Shown in pieces: positions 34,549 through 43,256 of a stretch of 64,000 nt of DNA. How positions within the stretch are numbered: position 1 is the first letter of the stretch; every line of letters starts with the position of its first letter. Position numbers and translations under genes: made by a program. The notes under the pieces were generated by a model. The model did not search any database and was not told where the DNA came from. It saw only the letters and a list, made by a program, of their open reading frames with translations. Origin of the DNA: Oceanihabitans sediminis (GTDB taxonomy: Bacteria; Bacteroidota; Bacteroidia; Flavobacteriales; Flavobacteriaceae); NCBI RefSeq assembly GCF_003337215.1, contig NZ_QPIG01000001.1:992001-1056000 (forward strand), in the 5' to 3' direction.

Positions 34549-35631
34549 ATGCAAGCAGAAAACTTTATTCCCACAACCTACAATAGCCATTTAGAATCAG
34601 GAAAAATCACCTGGTCTGCACCTAGTAATATTGCATTGGTTAAGTATTGGGGGAAAAAAGAACACCAAATACCAGAAAATCCATCTATTAGTTTTACGCT
34701 TGATGCTTGTAAGACCATAACAAGTTTAAGTTATTCTAAAAAAGAAAATACTTCAGGTTTTTCTTTTGATGTGATTTTTGAAGGAGAGAAAAACCTAGAT
34801 TTTAAACCAAAAATCGAAACGTTTTTCAAAAGAATAGAAAAGTATCTGCCATTTTTAAAGGCATACCATTTTACCATTGAAACATCTAATACCTTTCCTC
34901 ATAGTTCTGGAATAGCATCTTCTGCATCTGGAATGAGTGCTTTGGCTTTGTGCTTAATGAGTATAGAAAAAGAACTTCAGCCAGAAATTAGCGAAACGTA
35001 TTTTAATCAAAAAGCATCTTTTTTAGCTCGTTTAGGTTCGGGTTCTGCATGTAGAAGTATAGAAGGCGATCTTATTGTTTGGGGAGAACATAGTGAAATA
35101 GCAGGTAGTTCTGATCTTTTCGGAATAAAATATCCTTATGAAGTTCATGAGAATTTCAAAAAATACCACGACACTATTTTATTGGTAGATAAAGGGGAAA
35201 AACAAGTGAGTAGCACCGTAGGTCACAACCTGATGTATCAGCACCCTTTTGCTAAACAACGTTTTTTGCAAGCCGAAGAAAACATAACAAAGCTAAAAGA
35301 AGTTTTAAAGACTGGTGATTTAAAGCAGTTTATAGAAATTGTGGAAAGTGAGGCCTTAACGCTGCATGCAATGATGATGACAAGCATGCCGTATTTTATT
35401 TTAATGAAGCCAAATACGCTTAAAATCATTCATGCTATTTGGGAATTTAGAAAAAATACCGGACTACATATCAGTTTTACTTTAGATGCTGGAGCAAATG
35501 TACATGTTTTATACCCTGAAGCGGAAGCTGAAAAATGCATGGAATTTATTAAGAATGAATTAGTTGTGTATTGTCAAAACGGGCATTATATTTGCGACAG
35601 AATTGGCTTTGGAGCAAAATTAATGAAGTAG
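34549..35631 (+). CDS. mvaD: Diphosphomevalonate decarboxylase
   Basis: This GHMP-fold enzyme makes isopentenyl diphosphate from mevalonate 5-diphosphate, with ATP. In 360 residues it has the N-terminal APSNIALVKYWGKKE, the phosphate-binding PHSSGIASSASGMSALAL, GSGSACRSIEGD and the catalytic Asp of FTLDAGANVHVLY. All match decarboxylases and not kinases. It is followed after a 273-base gap by a mevalonate kinase, consistent with the bacterial mevalonate pathway common in Bacteroidota. Confidence 0.92.
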   Translation: MQAENFIPTTYNSHLESGKITWSAPSNIALVKYWGKKEHQIPENPSISFTLDACKTITSLSYSKKENTSGFSFDVIFEGEKNLDFKPKIETFFKRIEKYLPFLKAYHFTIETSNTFPHSSGIASSASGMSALALCLMSIEKELQPEISETYFNQKASFLARLGSGSACRSIEGDLIVWGEHSEIAGSSDLFGIKYPYEVHENFKKYHDTILLVDKGEKQVSSTVGHNLMYQHPFAKQRFLQAEENITKLKEVLKTGDLKQFIEIVESEALTLHAMMMTSMPYFILMKPNTLKIIHAIWEFRKNTGLHISFTLDAGANVHVLYPEAEAEKCMEFIKNELVVYCQNGHYICDRIGFGAKLMK

Positions 35632-35904
35632 TAATATTTTAAAATCGCAGCTTAGTTCGGTTAAACTGAAGTTAAGTTGTTAGAAAAGAAAATATTATTT
35701 AGACAAAAAGTTTTAATTTTGCAGCAGATATTGTTTATATTTATAAAGAATTGACGCAGAAGCAATAGGCAGAAAGCAATTAAAACCACTTGTTGCTTGG
35801 GTGAAATACCTACAGAATAAACAGAATTATTACATTATTGAAGTGCATTTTTTAAACGGCAAACAATAATTTTTATTTATAAATTATACATTTTTCATTA
35901 TCAT
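35632..35904 (+). other. Gap between mvaD and mevalonate kinase with a short orphan frame
   Basis: A TAATTTTG -7-like element lies at 35714-35721. Downstream, 35750-35869 is an open frame of 39 codons with protein-like composition (KPLVAWVKYLQNKQNYYIIE) but no ATG, GTG or TTG start. It may be a gene remnant, a small protein with an ATT start, or chance. The last 35 bases are AT-only sequence before the kinase. Confidence 0.35.
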
Positions 35905-36834
35905 ATGAAAGGACCTCTATTTTACTCAAAAATACTGCTCTTTGGGGAGTATGGAATCATTAAAGATTCCAAAGGATTATCTATCCCTTATAGCTTTTAT
36001 AACGGAGCTTTAAAGATGGATGATTCTTCAACAGAACAAGCTGTAAAGTCTAATGAAAGCTTAAAGCGTTTTGTAACGCATCTTAAGCAAATAGATAAAA
36101 GCATTGTTTCTTTTGATTTTGAAAAATTAGAGGAAGATGTGCAAGCAGGAATGTATTTTGATTCTTCTATACCTCAGGGTTACGGAGTAGGAAGTTCAGG
36201 AGCATTGGTAGCAGCTATTTACGATAAGTATGCAACCAATAAGATTACTGTTTTAGAAAACCTAACTCGTGAGAAATTATTACAGCTAAAAGCCATTTTT
36301 TCTGTAATGGAATCTTTCTTCCACGGAAAATCTTCGGGGTTAGATCCTTTAAACAGTTATTTAAGTATTCCAATTTTAATTCATTCGCAAGATAATATTG
36401 AGGCAGCAGGAATTCCTTCACAAACTAGTAATGGAACCGGAGCTGTGTTTTTAATTGATAGCGGAATGACTGGTGAAACAGCACCAATGGTTAGTATTTT
36501 TATGGAAAACATGAAACAAGAAGGTTTCCGTAATATGCTAAAAGACCAATTTATAAAACACACAGATGCTTGTGTTGACGATTTCTTAAAAGGAGATATT
36601 AAATCTCTTTTCAAAAACACCAAGCAACTTTCTAAAGTAGTATTAAACAACTTCAAACCAATGATTCCTAAACAGTTTCATGAGCTTTGGAAAAAAGGAA
36701 TTGATTCTAACGATTACTACCTAAAACTTTGTGGTTCTGGTGGTGGTGGCTATATTCTAGGTTTTACAGAAAACTTTGAAAAAGCAAAACAATCCCTTAA
36801 AGATTATAAGTTAGAGGTAGTTTATAATTTTTAG
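35905..36834 (+). CDS. Mevalonate kinase-like GHMP kinase
   Basis: This 309-residue GHMP kinase phosphorylates mevalonate in the isoprenoid pathway, as its position next to mvaD suggests. Motifs are KILLFGEYGII, SIPQGYGVGSSGALVAAIY (ATP phosphate loop), FHGKSSGLDPLNSYLSIP and KLCGSGGGGYILGFT. The first and third are typical of mevalonate kinase. Phosphomevalonate kinase cannot be fully excluded. It is followed by a UbiA-type prenyltransferase that would use isoprenoid diphosphates. Confidence 0.88.
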   Translation: MKGPLFYSKILLFGEYGIIKDSKGLSIPYSFYNGALKMDDSSTEQAVKSNESLKRFVTHLKQIDKSIVSFDFEKLEEDVQAGMYFDSSIPQGYGVGSSGALVAAIYDKYATNKITVLENLTREKLLQLKAIFSVMESFFHGKSSGLDPLNSYLSIPILIHSQDNIEAAGIPSQTSNGTGAVFLIDSGMTGETAPMVSIFMENMKQEGFRNMLKDQFIKHTDACVDDFLKGDIKSLFKNTKQLSKVVLNNFKPMIPKQFHELWKKGIDSNDYYLKLCGSGGGGYILGFTENFEKAKQSLKDYKLEVVYNF

Positions 36835-36888
36835 GTTTTATAGTCATACCTTTCTGAAAATTTTCAGGAATTTATTAAACCCTTTTTT

Positions 36889-37800
36889 ATGTTCACCCGC
36901 AGACAGAAGCATATTCTTTTAAAGTTTTTTAGCATGTTTTCTGTAGTGAGGGGATACAATGTGTTAATTGTAGTTTTAGCGCAATACCTTACTTCTGTAT
37001 ATATTTTAGCGCATGATAAACCCGTTCGCGATGTGGTTTTAGATCTGCAACTTCTTATGTTAGTTTTAGCTTCAGCTTCAACCATTGCAGGTGGTTATAT
37101 TATCAATAATTTTTACGATTCAGAAAAAGACTTAATCAATAGGCCAGAAAAATCTATGTTAGATAGATTGGTGAGTCAAAACACCAAACTTTCTTTCTAC
37201 TTTGTGCTTAACTTCTTAGCGGTAATCATGGCTAGTGCGGTTTCGTTTAAAGCCGTTTTATTCTTTTCTACCTATATTTTTGCTATTTGGTTTTATTCAC
37301 ACAAACTAAAAAAACTGCCAATTGTAGGTAATGTTGTATCGGCAATACTAACTATTACACCGTTTTTCGCCGTTTTCTTATACTATAAAAATTTTGAGGA
37401 AGTCATTTTTGCACATGCAAGCTACTTGATCTTGATAGTTTCTATGCGCGAATTGGTAAAGGACTTAGAAAATATGAAAGGCGATTTGGCTTTAAACTAT
37501 AAAACCATTCCAATAGTTTATGGGGAAAAGGCTTCCAAAATTATGCTTAGCTGTTTGTGTGCGCTTACTTTAATTCCAACCTATTTGCTAGTGTATAAAT
37601 ACGAAATTGGAAGAATGGATTACTTCTTCTATCTAGCGGCTTTTTTACTCCTAGTTTTTCTGTTTTTACTTTTTAAATCTAAAACAAAAACCCAGTTTTT
37701 AGTTCTTCACAATATCCTGAAATTCATCATCGTTGCAGGAGTTTTTAGCATTTTACTTATAGATGTAGGTCTGCTTTTAAACAAGTTGGTTGCCCTTTAA
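36889..37800 (+). CDS. UbiA-family prenyltransferase
   Basis: This 303-residue membrane enzyme has eight to nine hydrophobic helices and both Asp-rich motifs: NNFYDSEKDLINRPE (about 78-92) and RELVKDLENMKGDLAL (about 185-200). These bind the prenyl diphosphate through magnesium. In flavobacteria this subgroup is often annotated as geranylgeranylglycerol-phosphate geranylgeranyltransferase, but an acceptor cannot be read from sequence. It lies directly after the mevalonate genes, suggesting a shared isoprenoid supply. Confidence 0.82.
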   Translation: MFTRRQKHILLKFFSMFSVVRGYNVLIVVLAQYLTSVYILAHDKPVRDVVLDLQLLMLVLASASTIAGGYIINNFYDSEKDLINRPEKSMLDRLVSQNTKLSFYFVLNFLAVIMASAVSFKAVLFFSTYIFAIWFYSHKLKKLPIVGNVVSAILTITPFFAVFLYYKNFEEVIFAHASYLILIVSMRELVKDLENMKGDLALNYKTIPIVYGEKASKIMLSCLCALTLIPTYLLVYKYEIGRMDYFFYLAAFLLLVFLFLLFKSKTKTQFLVLHNILKFIIVAGVFSILLIDVGLLLNKLVAL

Positions 37801-37823
37801 TTATACAGATTCTTTTATCATTT

Positions 37824-37993
37824 GGGCGTTTGCTACTCCGTTTTAACTACGTAGCACCGCGCTTTAGCAAGTCGCTTTTTTGTCTTTATTATTTGCTATA
37901 AAACTTTTATATTTAAAGCTAAATGTCATAAAGTAAGTAAGATGTGTGTAAAGACAAAAAGAGCTCCAACAATTGCACAATCGCTAACGCAAG
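37824..37993 (+). repeat. Dispersed intergenic repeat, copy C (diverged)
   Basis: It starts with GGGCGTTTGC and ends with GCACAATCGCTAACGCAAG, the same borders as copies A (15053) and B (28873). The interior has CCGCGCTTTAGC and CGCTTTTTTGTC, and differs more. It fills much of the gap before the pseudouridine synthase gene. Confidence 0.5.
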
Positions 37994-38048
37994 AATTGTA
38001 TTACATCAAAAATCAGAACACAACAAACATAAATCATAATTTATACTA

Positions 38049-38056
38049 TATCTTTG
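38049..38056 (+). promoter_or_regulatory. -7 element of pseudouridine synthase gene
   Basis: TATCTTTG matches TAnnTTTG exactly and is followed by CAAG. The start codon is 54 bases downstream. Confidence 0.6.
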
Positions 38057-38110
38057 CAAGTTCATACATCGCAAATAAAAGTATAGATGTAAATAATTAG
38101 TAGATTAATC

Positions 38111-38986
38111 ATGAGTAGACAACAAGGAAGTAAAGGAAAAGGAAAATCTTCAAGTAGAGGAAAGGATGTAAATAAGGGGAAAACTTCAGCAAGAGGAGAA
38201 GCTACTGGCAAACCAAAGAGTTCGGCTAGAGGAAATGCTCCAATAAAAAAAGCAATACCACAAAAAAGATCCTCTAATCCAGATGAGATTAGATTAAATA
38301 AATATGTGGCTAATTCTGGCATGTGTTCTAGAAGAGATGCAGATTTACATATAGCAACAGGGCTAGTTTCTGTAAACGGAAAGATAGTTACAGAAATGGG
38401 TTATAAAGTAAAGTTAGACGATGAGGTTCGTTTTGACGGAGCTAGAATAAACCCAGAGAAAAAAGCCTATGTTTTATTGAATAAACCTAAAGGTTTTGCA
38501 ACTACAACAAGCGAAGGAAAAGGTCGTACGGTTATGGATTTAGTTGCCAATGCAACTACCTCTAGAATTAAACCAATAGGGAGGTTAGGTAGAAATAGTA
38601 AGGGATTATTGTTATTTACCAATGATGATTTGATCGTGAAAAAATTTACCAATTCTAAAAATGGTGTGCCTCGTTTATTTCATATTGAATTAGATAAAAA
38701 TTTAAAAGCAGAAGACTTTAAGAAAATTAAAGACGGCTTTAAAATTGATGGGAAACTAGTTTCGGTAGAAGAAATAAGCTATATAGATGGAGCATCTAAA
38801 AAAGAAATAGGCCTTAAAATCAAAAACACTGGAAATATTATTATTCGTACTATTTTTGATTATTTAAAATACGATGTTATTAGTGTAGATTGTGTTGCCA
38901 TTGGACACCTTACCAAAAAAGATATTCCTCGTGGACATTGGAAACACTTAACAGAACAAGAGTTAAATACTTTAAAAATGTTATAG
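38111..38986 (+). CDS. RsuA/RluB-type pseudouridine synthase with catalytic Asp replaced by Gly
   Basis: This is a family member of the rRNA pseudouridine synthases. Residues 1-55 form a basic, Gly/Ser/Lys-rich tail common in flavobacterial versions. An S4 RNA-binding domain follows (RLNKYVANSGMCSRRDADLH). In the catalytic domain the family motif G-R-L-D-x-x-T-x-G reads IGRLGRNSKGLLLFTND: codon 160 is GGT (Gly), where the nucleophilic Asp is expected. The rest (HIELDKNLKAEDF, GHLTKKDIPRGHWKHLTEQE) is intact. The protein may therefore bind but not modify RNA. Confidence 0.85.
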   Translation: MSRQQGSKGKGKSSSRGKDVNKGKTSARGEATGKPKSSARGNAPIKKAIPQKRSSNPDEIRLNKYVANSGMCSRRDADLHIATGLVSVNGKIVTEMGYKVKLDDEVRFDGARINPEKKAYVLLNKPKGFATTTSEGKGRTVMDLVANATTSRIKPIGRLGRNSKGLLLFTNDDLIVKKFTNSKNGVPRLFHIELDKNLKAEDFKKIKDGFKIDGKLVSVEEISYIDGASKKEIGLKIKNTGNIIIRTIFDYLKYDVISVDCVAIGHLTKKDIPRGHWKHLTEQELNTLKML

Positions 38987-39010
38987 GTTTTTTTTAGCCG
39001 ATTATAAAAT

Positions 39011-39043
39011 AATATGCTTCTGCTTGGGAGCATATTTTTTTTT
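39011..39043 (+). terminator. Terminator of pseudouridine synthase gene
   Basis: AATATGCT (39011-39018) pairs with AGCATATT (39029-39036) and eight T residues follow. Confidence 0.75.
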
Positions 39044-39141
39044 GCTTTTTACTAAGTGTTAATAATAGGTTATAATGCTTATGTGCAAATGCTATTTTAT
39101 AAAGAATTACTTAAGTTTATGCCACATAAAAAATCTATTCT

Positions 39142-39576
39142 ATGGAAGATCAAAAAATAGCTTTTATTAAATCAACTTACGAAAACACAATTCCGTTTCA
39201 TAAGTTTCTAGGTGTTAAAGTCGAATTGCTTGAAGATAACTTTACTAGAGTTCGTGTTCCTTTTAAAAATGATTTAATTGGCGATTTTAGAAATAACAGA
39301 TGGCATGGTGGAGTTATTGCTTCGGTTATGGATTCTCTAGGAGGTTTGGTAGGAACCATGCATTTTACTTCTTTAGAAGATAAACTTTCTACTATCGATT
39401 TGCGAATAGATTATTTACACGGCGCTAAAGCAAAAGATGTTTTAGTAGAAGGGAAGATTGTAAGACTAGGTAATAGAATTCTAGTAGTTAAAATGAAAGC
39501 CTTTCAAGACGACGTTTTAATAGCAGAAGGAAAAGGTGTATATAATTTTATTCGAATGGGAATAAATGCGGATTAA
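39142..39576 (+). CDS. PaaI/YigI-type hotdog thioesterase
   Basis: This 144-residue hotdog-fold protein has the thioesterase pattern FHKFLGVKVELLEDN, then NRWHGGVIASVMDSLGGLVG on the central helix, and LSTIDLRIDYLHGAKAKDVL. The HGG..AsvmD helix is the active-site helix of the PaaI/YigI group; the substrate is an acyl-CoA of unknown type. It is monocistronic and converges with the export operon. Confidence 0.85.
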   Translation: MEDQKIAFIKSTYENTIPFHKFLGVKVELLEDNFTRVRVPFKNDLIGDFRNNRWHGGVIASVMDSLGGLVGTMHFTSLEDKLSTIDLRIDYLHGAKAKDVLVEGKIVRLGNRILVVKMKAFQDDVLIAEGKGVYNFIRMGINAD

Positions 39577-39608
39577 GCTAAACGCTTAATCCACATACAA
39601 TCTATAAG

Positions 39609-39654
39609 AAATCTTCTTTAAGCTATATTAGCTTCTTCTAAAGAAGATTTTTTT
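39609..39654 (+). terminator. Terminator of thioesterase gene, overlapping the end of the opposing gene
   Basis: AAATCTTCTTTA (39609-39620) pairs perfectly with TAAAGAAGATTT (39639-39650), followed on the plus strand by seven T. The right arm lies inside the coding end of the ABC-2 permease on the minus strand, so the stop region of that gene is constrained by this structure. Confidence 0.65.
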
Positions 39655-40796
39655 GTTTTATTAATCTTTAGCTGTAGCAATACTACCATGCTTACAAAAG
39701 CTACAAGAATGATTAAGAATAGGTTGGTAAGCTCAAGACTTATAGAAGCTAAATCCCCTCCGTAAAATCCAATTTTTCTAAATCCGTTTAAAAATTGCGT
39801 TACCGGTATAAACTGCGCTACGCCTGTTATAACATCTGGAATGGCAGATGTTGGCCATGTAAAACCACTTAAAATAAAAGCAGGTGTTGAAATTACCATT
39901 AGTAGCTCGGTAGCTTTCAACTGACTAGGAATTGCAATAGAAAATAGCATTCCAATAAACATAGAAGCTAGTGTGAATACCACCGTTAATACTAGCATAG
40001 GCAGATTAAAAATATCTACGGTAATATTAAAGTACACAAATAGCATACTTACAAAAAACCACATAATTGGAAGCATTAACAAAAATGGTGTTGCTTTTAG
40101 TAAGATATGATATAAAGACGATTTACTTTCTTGTATAAGATCTGAGAAATATCCACTTTCAAAATCTCTAGAAAACACTAAGGCCATAGCTAAAAAGATT
40201 ACCTGTTGCATAATAGCTGCTAGAATACCAGGTAGCATAAAAGTAACATAGTTTCCTGAAGAGTTATAAAGCTTGTTAAAGTTGATTTTAAAGCTTTCAT
40301 AGGAATCTTTAGCTTGATTTGGGTGTAGTCCCTGTTTTTTCAATCCTTCAATCTCTACACCGGCATTAAGCGTCATCAAGACTCTGTTAATATTGTTACT
40401 CGCTGTGTTAGCGTTTAAAATATTCGTCATATTTAAATCTACACGAATTTCAGGGTGTTTTTTCTGAAGAATATTCCTTTCAAAATCGGTAGGTATTGTT
40501 ATAACCGCTATATATTGTTCGGTAGGCATTTCTGCACGAATGTTTCCATCGGTAGGTCTAACATCGGTAACAAATAAACCTTCGTTGTCTTCAAAAGCAT
40601 CAATCATTTTATCGGACATCGGACTTCTATCCTGGTCGATAATTACAATAGGTAAATCGGTAACCTTTGCCTGCTGATATACAAAAGCAAATAAAATACC
40701 GTAGCCTATTGGAGCTCCGAAAAAGATAGCCATCAACACACTATTTGAAAAAATGTGTTTGAACTCTATCTTCAATAAGTTTTTGAATTTTTTCAT
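39618..40796 (-). CDS. ABC-2 type transport permease
   Basis: This 392-residue permease has an N-terminal helix (about 19-39), a large extracytoplasmic domain (about 45-180, with LPIVIIDQDRSPMS) and five C-terminal helices. This is the YhhJ/YbhR-type architecture. The C-terminal region has PAFILSGFTWPTSAIP and FIPVTQFLNGFRKI, conserved in ABC-2 permeases. It is the last gene of the operon and starts at the stop of the HlyD gene (TAATG overlap). No ATPase gene is in the operon. Confidence 0.88.
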   Translation of the reverse strand: MKKFKNLLKIEFKHIFSNSVLMAIFFGAPIGYGILFAFVYQQAKVTDLPIVIIDQDRSPMSDKMIDAFEDNEGLFVTDVRPTDGNIRAEMPTEQYIAVITIPTDFERNILQKKHPEIRVDLNMTNILNANTASNNINRVLMTLNAGVEIEGLKKQGLHPNQAKDSYESFKINFNKLYNSSGNYVTFMLPGILAAIMQQVIFLAMALVFSRDFESGYFSDLIQESKSSLYHILLKATPFLLMLPIMWFFVSMLFVYFNITVDIFNLPMLVLTVVFTLASMFIGMLFSIAIPSQLKATELLMVISTPAFILSGFTWPTSAIPDVITGVAQFIPVTQFLNGFRKIGFYGGDLASISLELTNLFLIILVAFVSMVVLLQLKINKTKKSSLEEANIA

Positions 40797-41752
40797 TACT
40801 TGATTAGAATAGTTGCGTTTGTATAAAATTTTTGTCCCGAAACATCTTCTGCAGGAACCACTTTTAGCTCATAAATAGATTCTGATAATTGGTATAAAGG
40901 AGCTGTACTTGTGATGTCGGCATATTGTGCAAGCTGTTTGATAGCAATGATTTTAGCCTTGGTTTCTTCTTTTGTATACGGATTTACAAGCGTTAATTCT
41001 TGACCTACTTCAAAATCATAAATCTTAGATTCTGGAATGGTAAATCGGAAATAAACACTCTCTGTTTTGTATCCGTTAAATAGCGTGTAGCCTGGAGTTA
41101 GCAGTTCGCCTTCTTCTAAACTAATAGTTTCAACAGACATGTTTGCTGGTGCAATTAAATACTGTTCATTGGAAGCAGAAAGCACTTCTTCTTTAGCTCC
41201 TAATGCTCTGTCTAATTGCCCTTTTGCTTGTTGTATTTGTTCGGATCTAGCTCCTTTTATAATTTCTTTTTTCTTTGCTTCTAAACCATCAACTTGCGCT
41301 TTTGCCATGTTCAGTTTCATTTTTACTTCGTCAAATTGCTGCTGACTAATTAATGAGTCTTGAAGCATGTTTTTTAGTCGGTTATAAGATTCTTGAGCAA
41401 AGTCTAATTGCGCTTTTCCAGCGTTTAGTTTTCCTTCAATCTGACTTAGTTGCTCGGAAGTTGCTCCGTTGTAAGCCATATCTAACTGTCCTTTTGCAGC
41501 AGCTATAGCTCCTTCAGCTTGCATCATTTTAGCATGTACTTCCGGAATATCTAGTAAAGCAAGAGTGTCTCCTTTTTTTACAGTTTGTCCTTCTGTTACA
41601 TAAAGCTTTTCTACTCTTCCAGGAACTTTTCCGCTTACAGAAATAGTTTCAAATTTTACTTTTCCTCTTAAGGTTGTTATTTGATCGTCTTTGCAAGATT
41701 GTAAAGCGAGTAGGGCAAGGCAGCCTAATAATATGTTGTTATATAATTTCAT
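40796..41752 (-). CDS. HlyD-family periplasmic adaptor lipoprotein
   Basis: The 318 residues form a membrane fusion protein that bridges an inner membrane permease and TolC. A lipobox (ALLALQSC) marks the N-terminus. A lipoyl half (TISVSGKVPGRVEKLYVTEG) leads into a long alpha-hairpin (about 80-190) with heptad pattern, then the second lipoyl half (ANMSVETISLEEGELLTPG) and a beta-barrel. It lies between the tolC and permease genes, so the three make a tripartite exporter. Substrate is unknown. Confidence 0.9.
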   Translation of the reverse strand: MKLYNNILLGCLALLALQSCKDDQITTLRGKVKFETISVSGKVPGRVEKLYVTEGQTVKKGDTLALLDIPEVHAKMMQAEGAIAAAKGQLDMAYNGATSEQLSQIEGKLNAGKAQLDFAQESYNRLKNMLQDSLISQQQFDEVKMKLNMAKAQVDGLEAKKKEIIKGARSEQIQQAKGQLDRALGAKEEVLSASNEQYLIAPANMSVETISLEEGELLTPGYTLFNGYKTESVYFRFTIPESKIYDFEVGQELTLVNPYTKEETKAKIIAIKQLAQYADITSTAPLYQLSESIYELKVVPAEDVSGQKFYTNATILIK

Positions 41753-41770
41753 TTCTATATGTTTTTCTAG

Positions 41771-43144
41771 TTAGTAAGTAAGTGTTCCTTTGGCGTGAAG
41801 CATATTGGCTAAAGCTCTTCTTTCGTTAAAATAAGATTCTTGTAGTTTGAAATTTGCTTTTTCTACATCGTTTAAAGCATCTAGCAACTCTGTTATAGAT
41901 GTTAGGTTGTTTTTGTACTGCTTGTTAACTAGTTCGTAGGTTTCGTTTGCAATTTCAATTTCTTTTTTAACTATCAGGGTGTTTTGCTGCGCCGATTGGT
42001 ATTCTAATTCTGATTTAATAATGCTTAAAGAAATCATTTCTTCTGCTTCTTCAATTTTATCACGGTATTTCTGACCTTCTAAAGCAGTTTGTTTGCTTTT
42101 TAATCTTGCGTGATTTCCATCAAAAATATTCCATCTAACGCCAACTCCAACGTACCATTTTGGGTCTAATAAGGATAAATCATCCTCAATAAATTCGTAG
42201 TGTCCTTTCATGGCTACTTTTGGGATAAAATTACTTTTTTCCATTTTAGCCTTATAAAGTGTTGCTTTTTCAGCTTCTTCTAAAGCTTTTACCTCGTAAC
42301 GTTTTTCAATATTAGCATTGGATGCAACTACAAAGGATGCTAACTGCGGTTGTAACATTCTTAGGTTTTCTCTAGCTTCTCCTGTTAGTTGGTGAAGCAC
42401 TTCAATTAATAAAATATTGTTATGCTCAAATTCTAATTTTTTAGCCTCAAGTTGTTGTTGTGCTAATTCAATTTTCTTTCTGCTAATTGGTGTAGTCAAA
42501 CCGTTTTCAATAGCTTTATTTACGTAGAAGGCTTGTTCGTTTAAATAGTTTTCTGTGTTATCAAGCACTTGTTTAGATGCTTTTACCAAAGCAAGCTTAT
42601 CATAGGCTTCAATAATTTGTAGGGCAAGCTTATCTTTTTCTGCCATACCTACATAGTTTAAAGAAGCTTCTTTGTGCTTACTAGCCTTTAGCGCGTTGCT
42701 TGCTTCTAGTCCGCTAAACAAAACCCAATCTACATCTACCGACGATTTTAAAATATTTTTGTCTTGTAGGTTTGGTGCATCTTGTAAAGGGATGTTTTCT
42801 GGAAATGGCGCGTTAAAAGGTAAGCCAAGCGCTTCTTTTATAACCAGTTTTTGTGTTTCTTTTAATAGGACTTGTGTTTCATCGTCAAATGTAATGTCGT
42901 CATTCAGTCTTGTGAAGCTTCCGTTAAAGGTTACTTTAGGTAAGAAAACCGATTTTGCTAGTTGTTGGTCAATTTTAGCTTGTTCTCCTTCTAGACGATT
43001 AGCGTTTATTTGATGATTTTTTTCAAGGCCTTTATGGATTAAATCCTTTAAAACTGGATCTAAATCTTGTGCCATAGTTAAAGTTGGTACCATTGCTAGG
43101 AAGGAAAATAGCAAGGTTTTTATAATAGCATGCTTTATATTCAT
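41771..43144 (-). CDS. TolC-family outer membrane efflux protein
   Basis: The 457-residue protein has a signal peptide (ending TMAQ) and two repeats of the OEP type with long helices. Strand segments include VTFNGSFTRLNDDITF and DVDWVLFSGLEASN in the first half and KWYVGVGVRWNIFDGNHARL in the second. It forms the outer membrane duct for the HlyD/ABC-2 system behind it. It is the first gene of the export operon proper. An FNR-like operator lies about 54 bases upstream of its start. Confidence 0.9.
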   Translation of the reverse strand: MNIKHAIIKTLLFSFLAMVPTLTMAQDLDPVLKDLIHKGLEKNHQINANRLEGEQAKIDQQLAKSVFLPKVTFNGSFTRLNDDITFDDETQVLLKETQKLVIKEALGLPFNAPFPENIPLQDAPNLQDKNILKSSVDVDWVLFSGLEASNALKASKHKEASLNYVGMAEKDKLALQIIEAYDKLALVKASKQVLDNTENYLNEQAFYVNKAIENGLTTPISRKKIELAQQQLEAKKLEFEHNNILLIEVLHQLTGEARENLRMLQPQLASFVVASNANIEKRYEVKALEEAEKATLYKAKMEKSNFIPKVAMKGHYEFIEDDLSLLDPKWYVGVGVRWNIFDGNHARLKSKQTALEGQKYRDKIEEAEEMISLSIIKSELEYQSAQQNTLIVKKEIEIANETYELVNKQYKNNLTSITELLDALNDVEKANFKLQESYFNERRALANMLHAKGTLTY

Positions 43145-43197
43145 TGTAAATAATTTTATAGATACAATGCAAAGGTTGTAAAATTTTAGGAGATATC

Positions 43198-43215
43198 ATT
43201 TGACCAATATCAAAT
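43198..43215 (-). promoter_or_regulatory. Crp/Fnr-type operator in front of tolC
   Basis: ATTTGACCAATATCAAAT is a perfect 6-bp inverted repeat (ATTTGA/TCAAAT) with 6-base spacer and contains TTGAC-N4-ATCAA, one base from the FNR consensus TTGAT-N4-ATCAA. A weak -7 element (AACCTTTG on the minus strand, 43170-43177) places the operator centre near -41, the class II activator position. Confidence 0.7.
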
Positions 43216-43256
43216 AATGAAAGTTTTGAAAATGAGTAGGTTGTGGTGGGTTTGGG

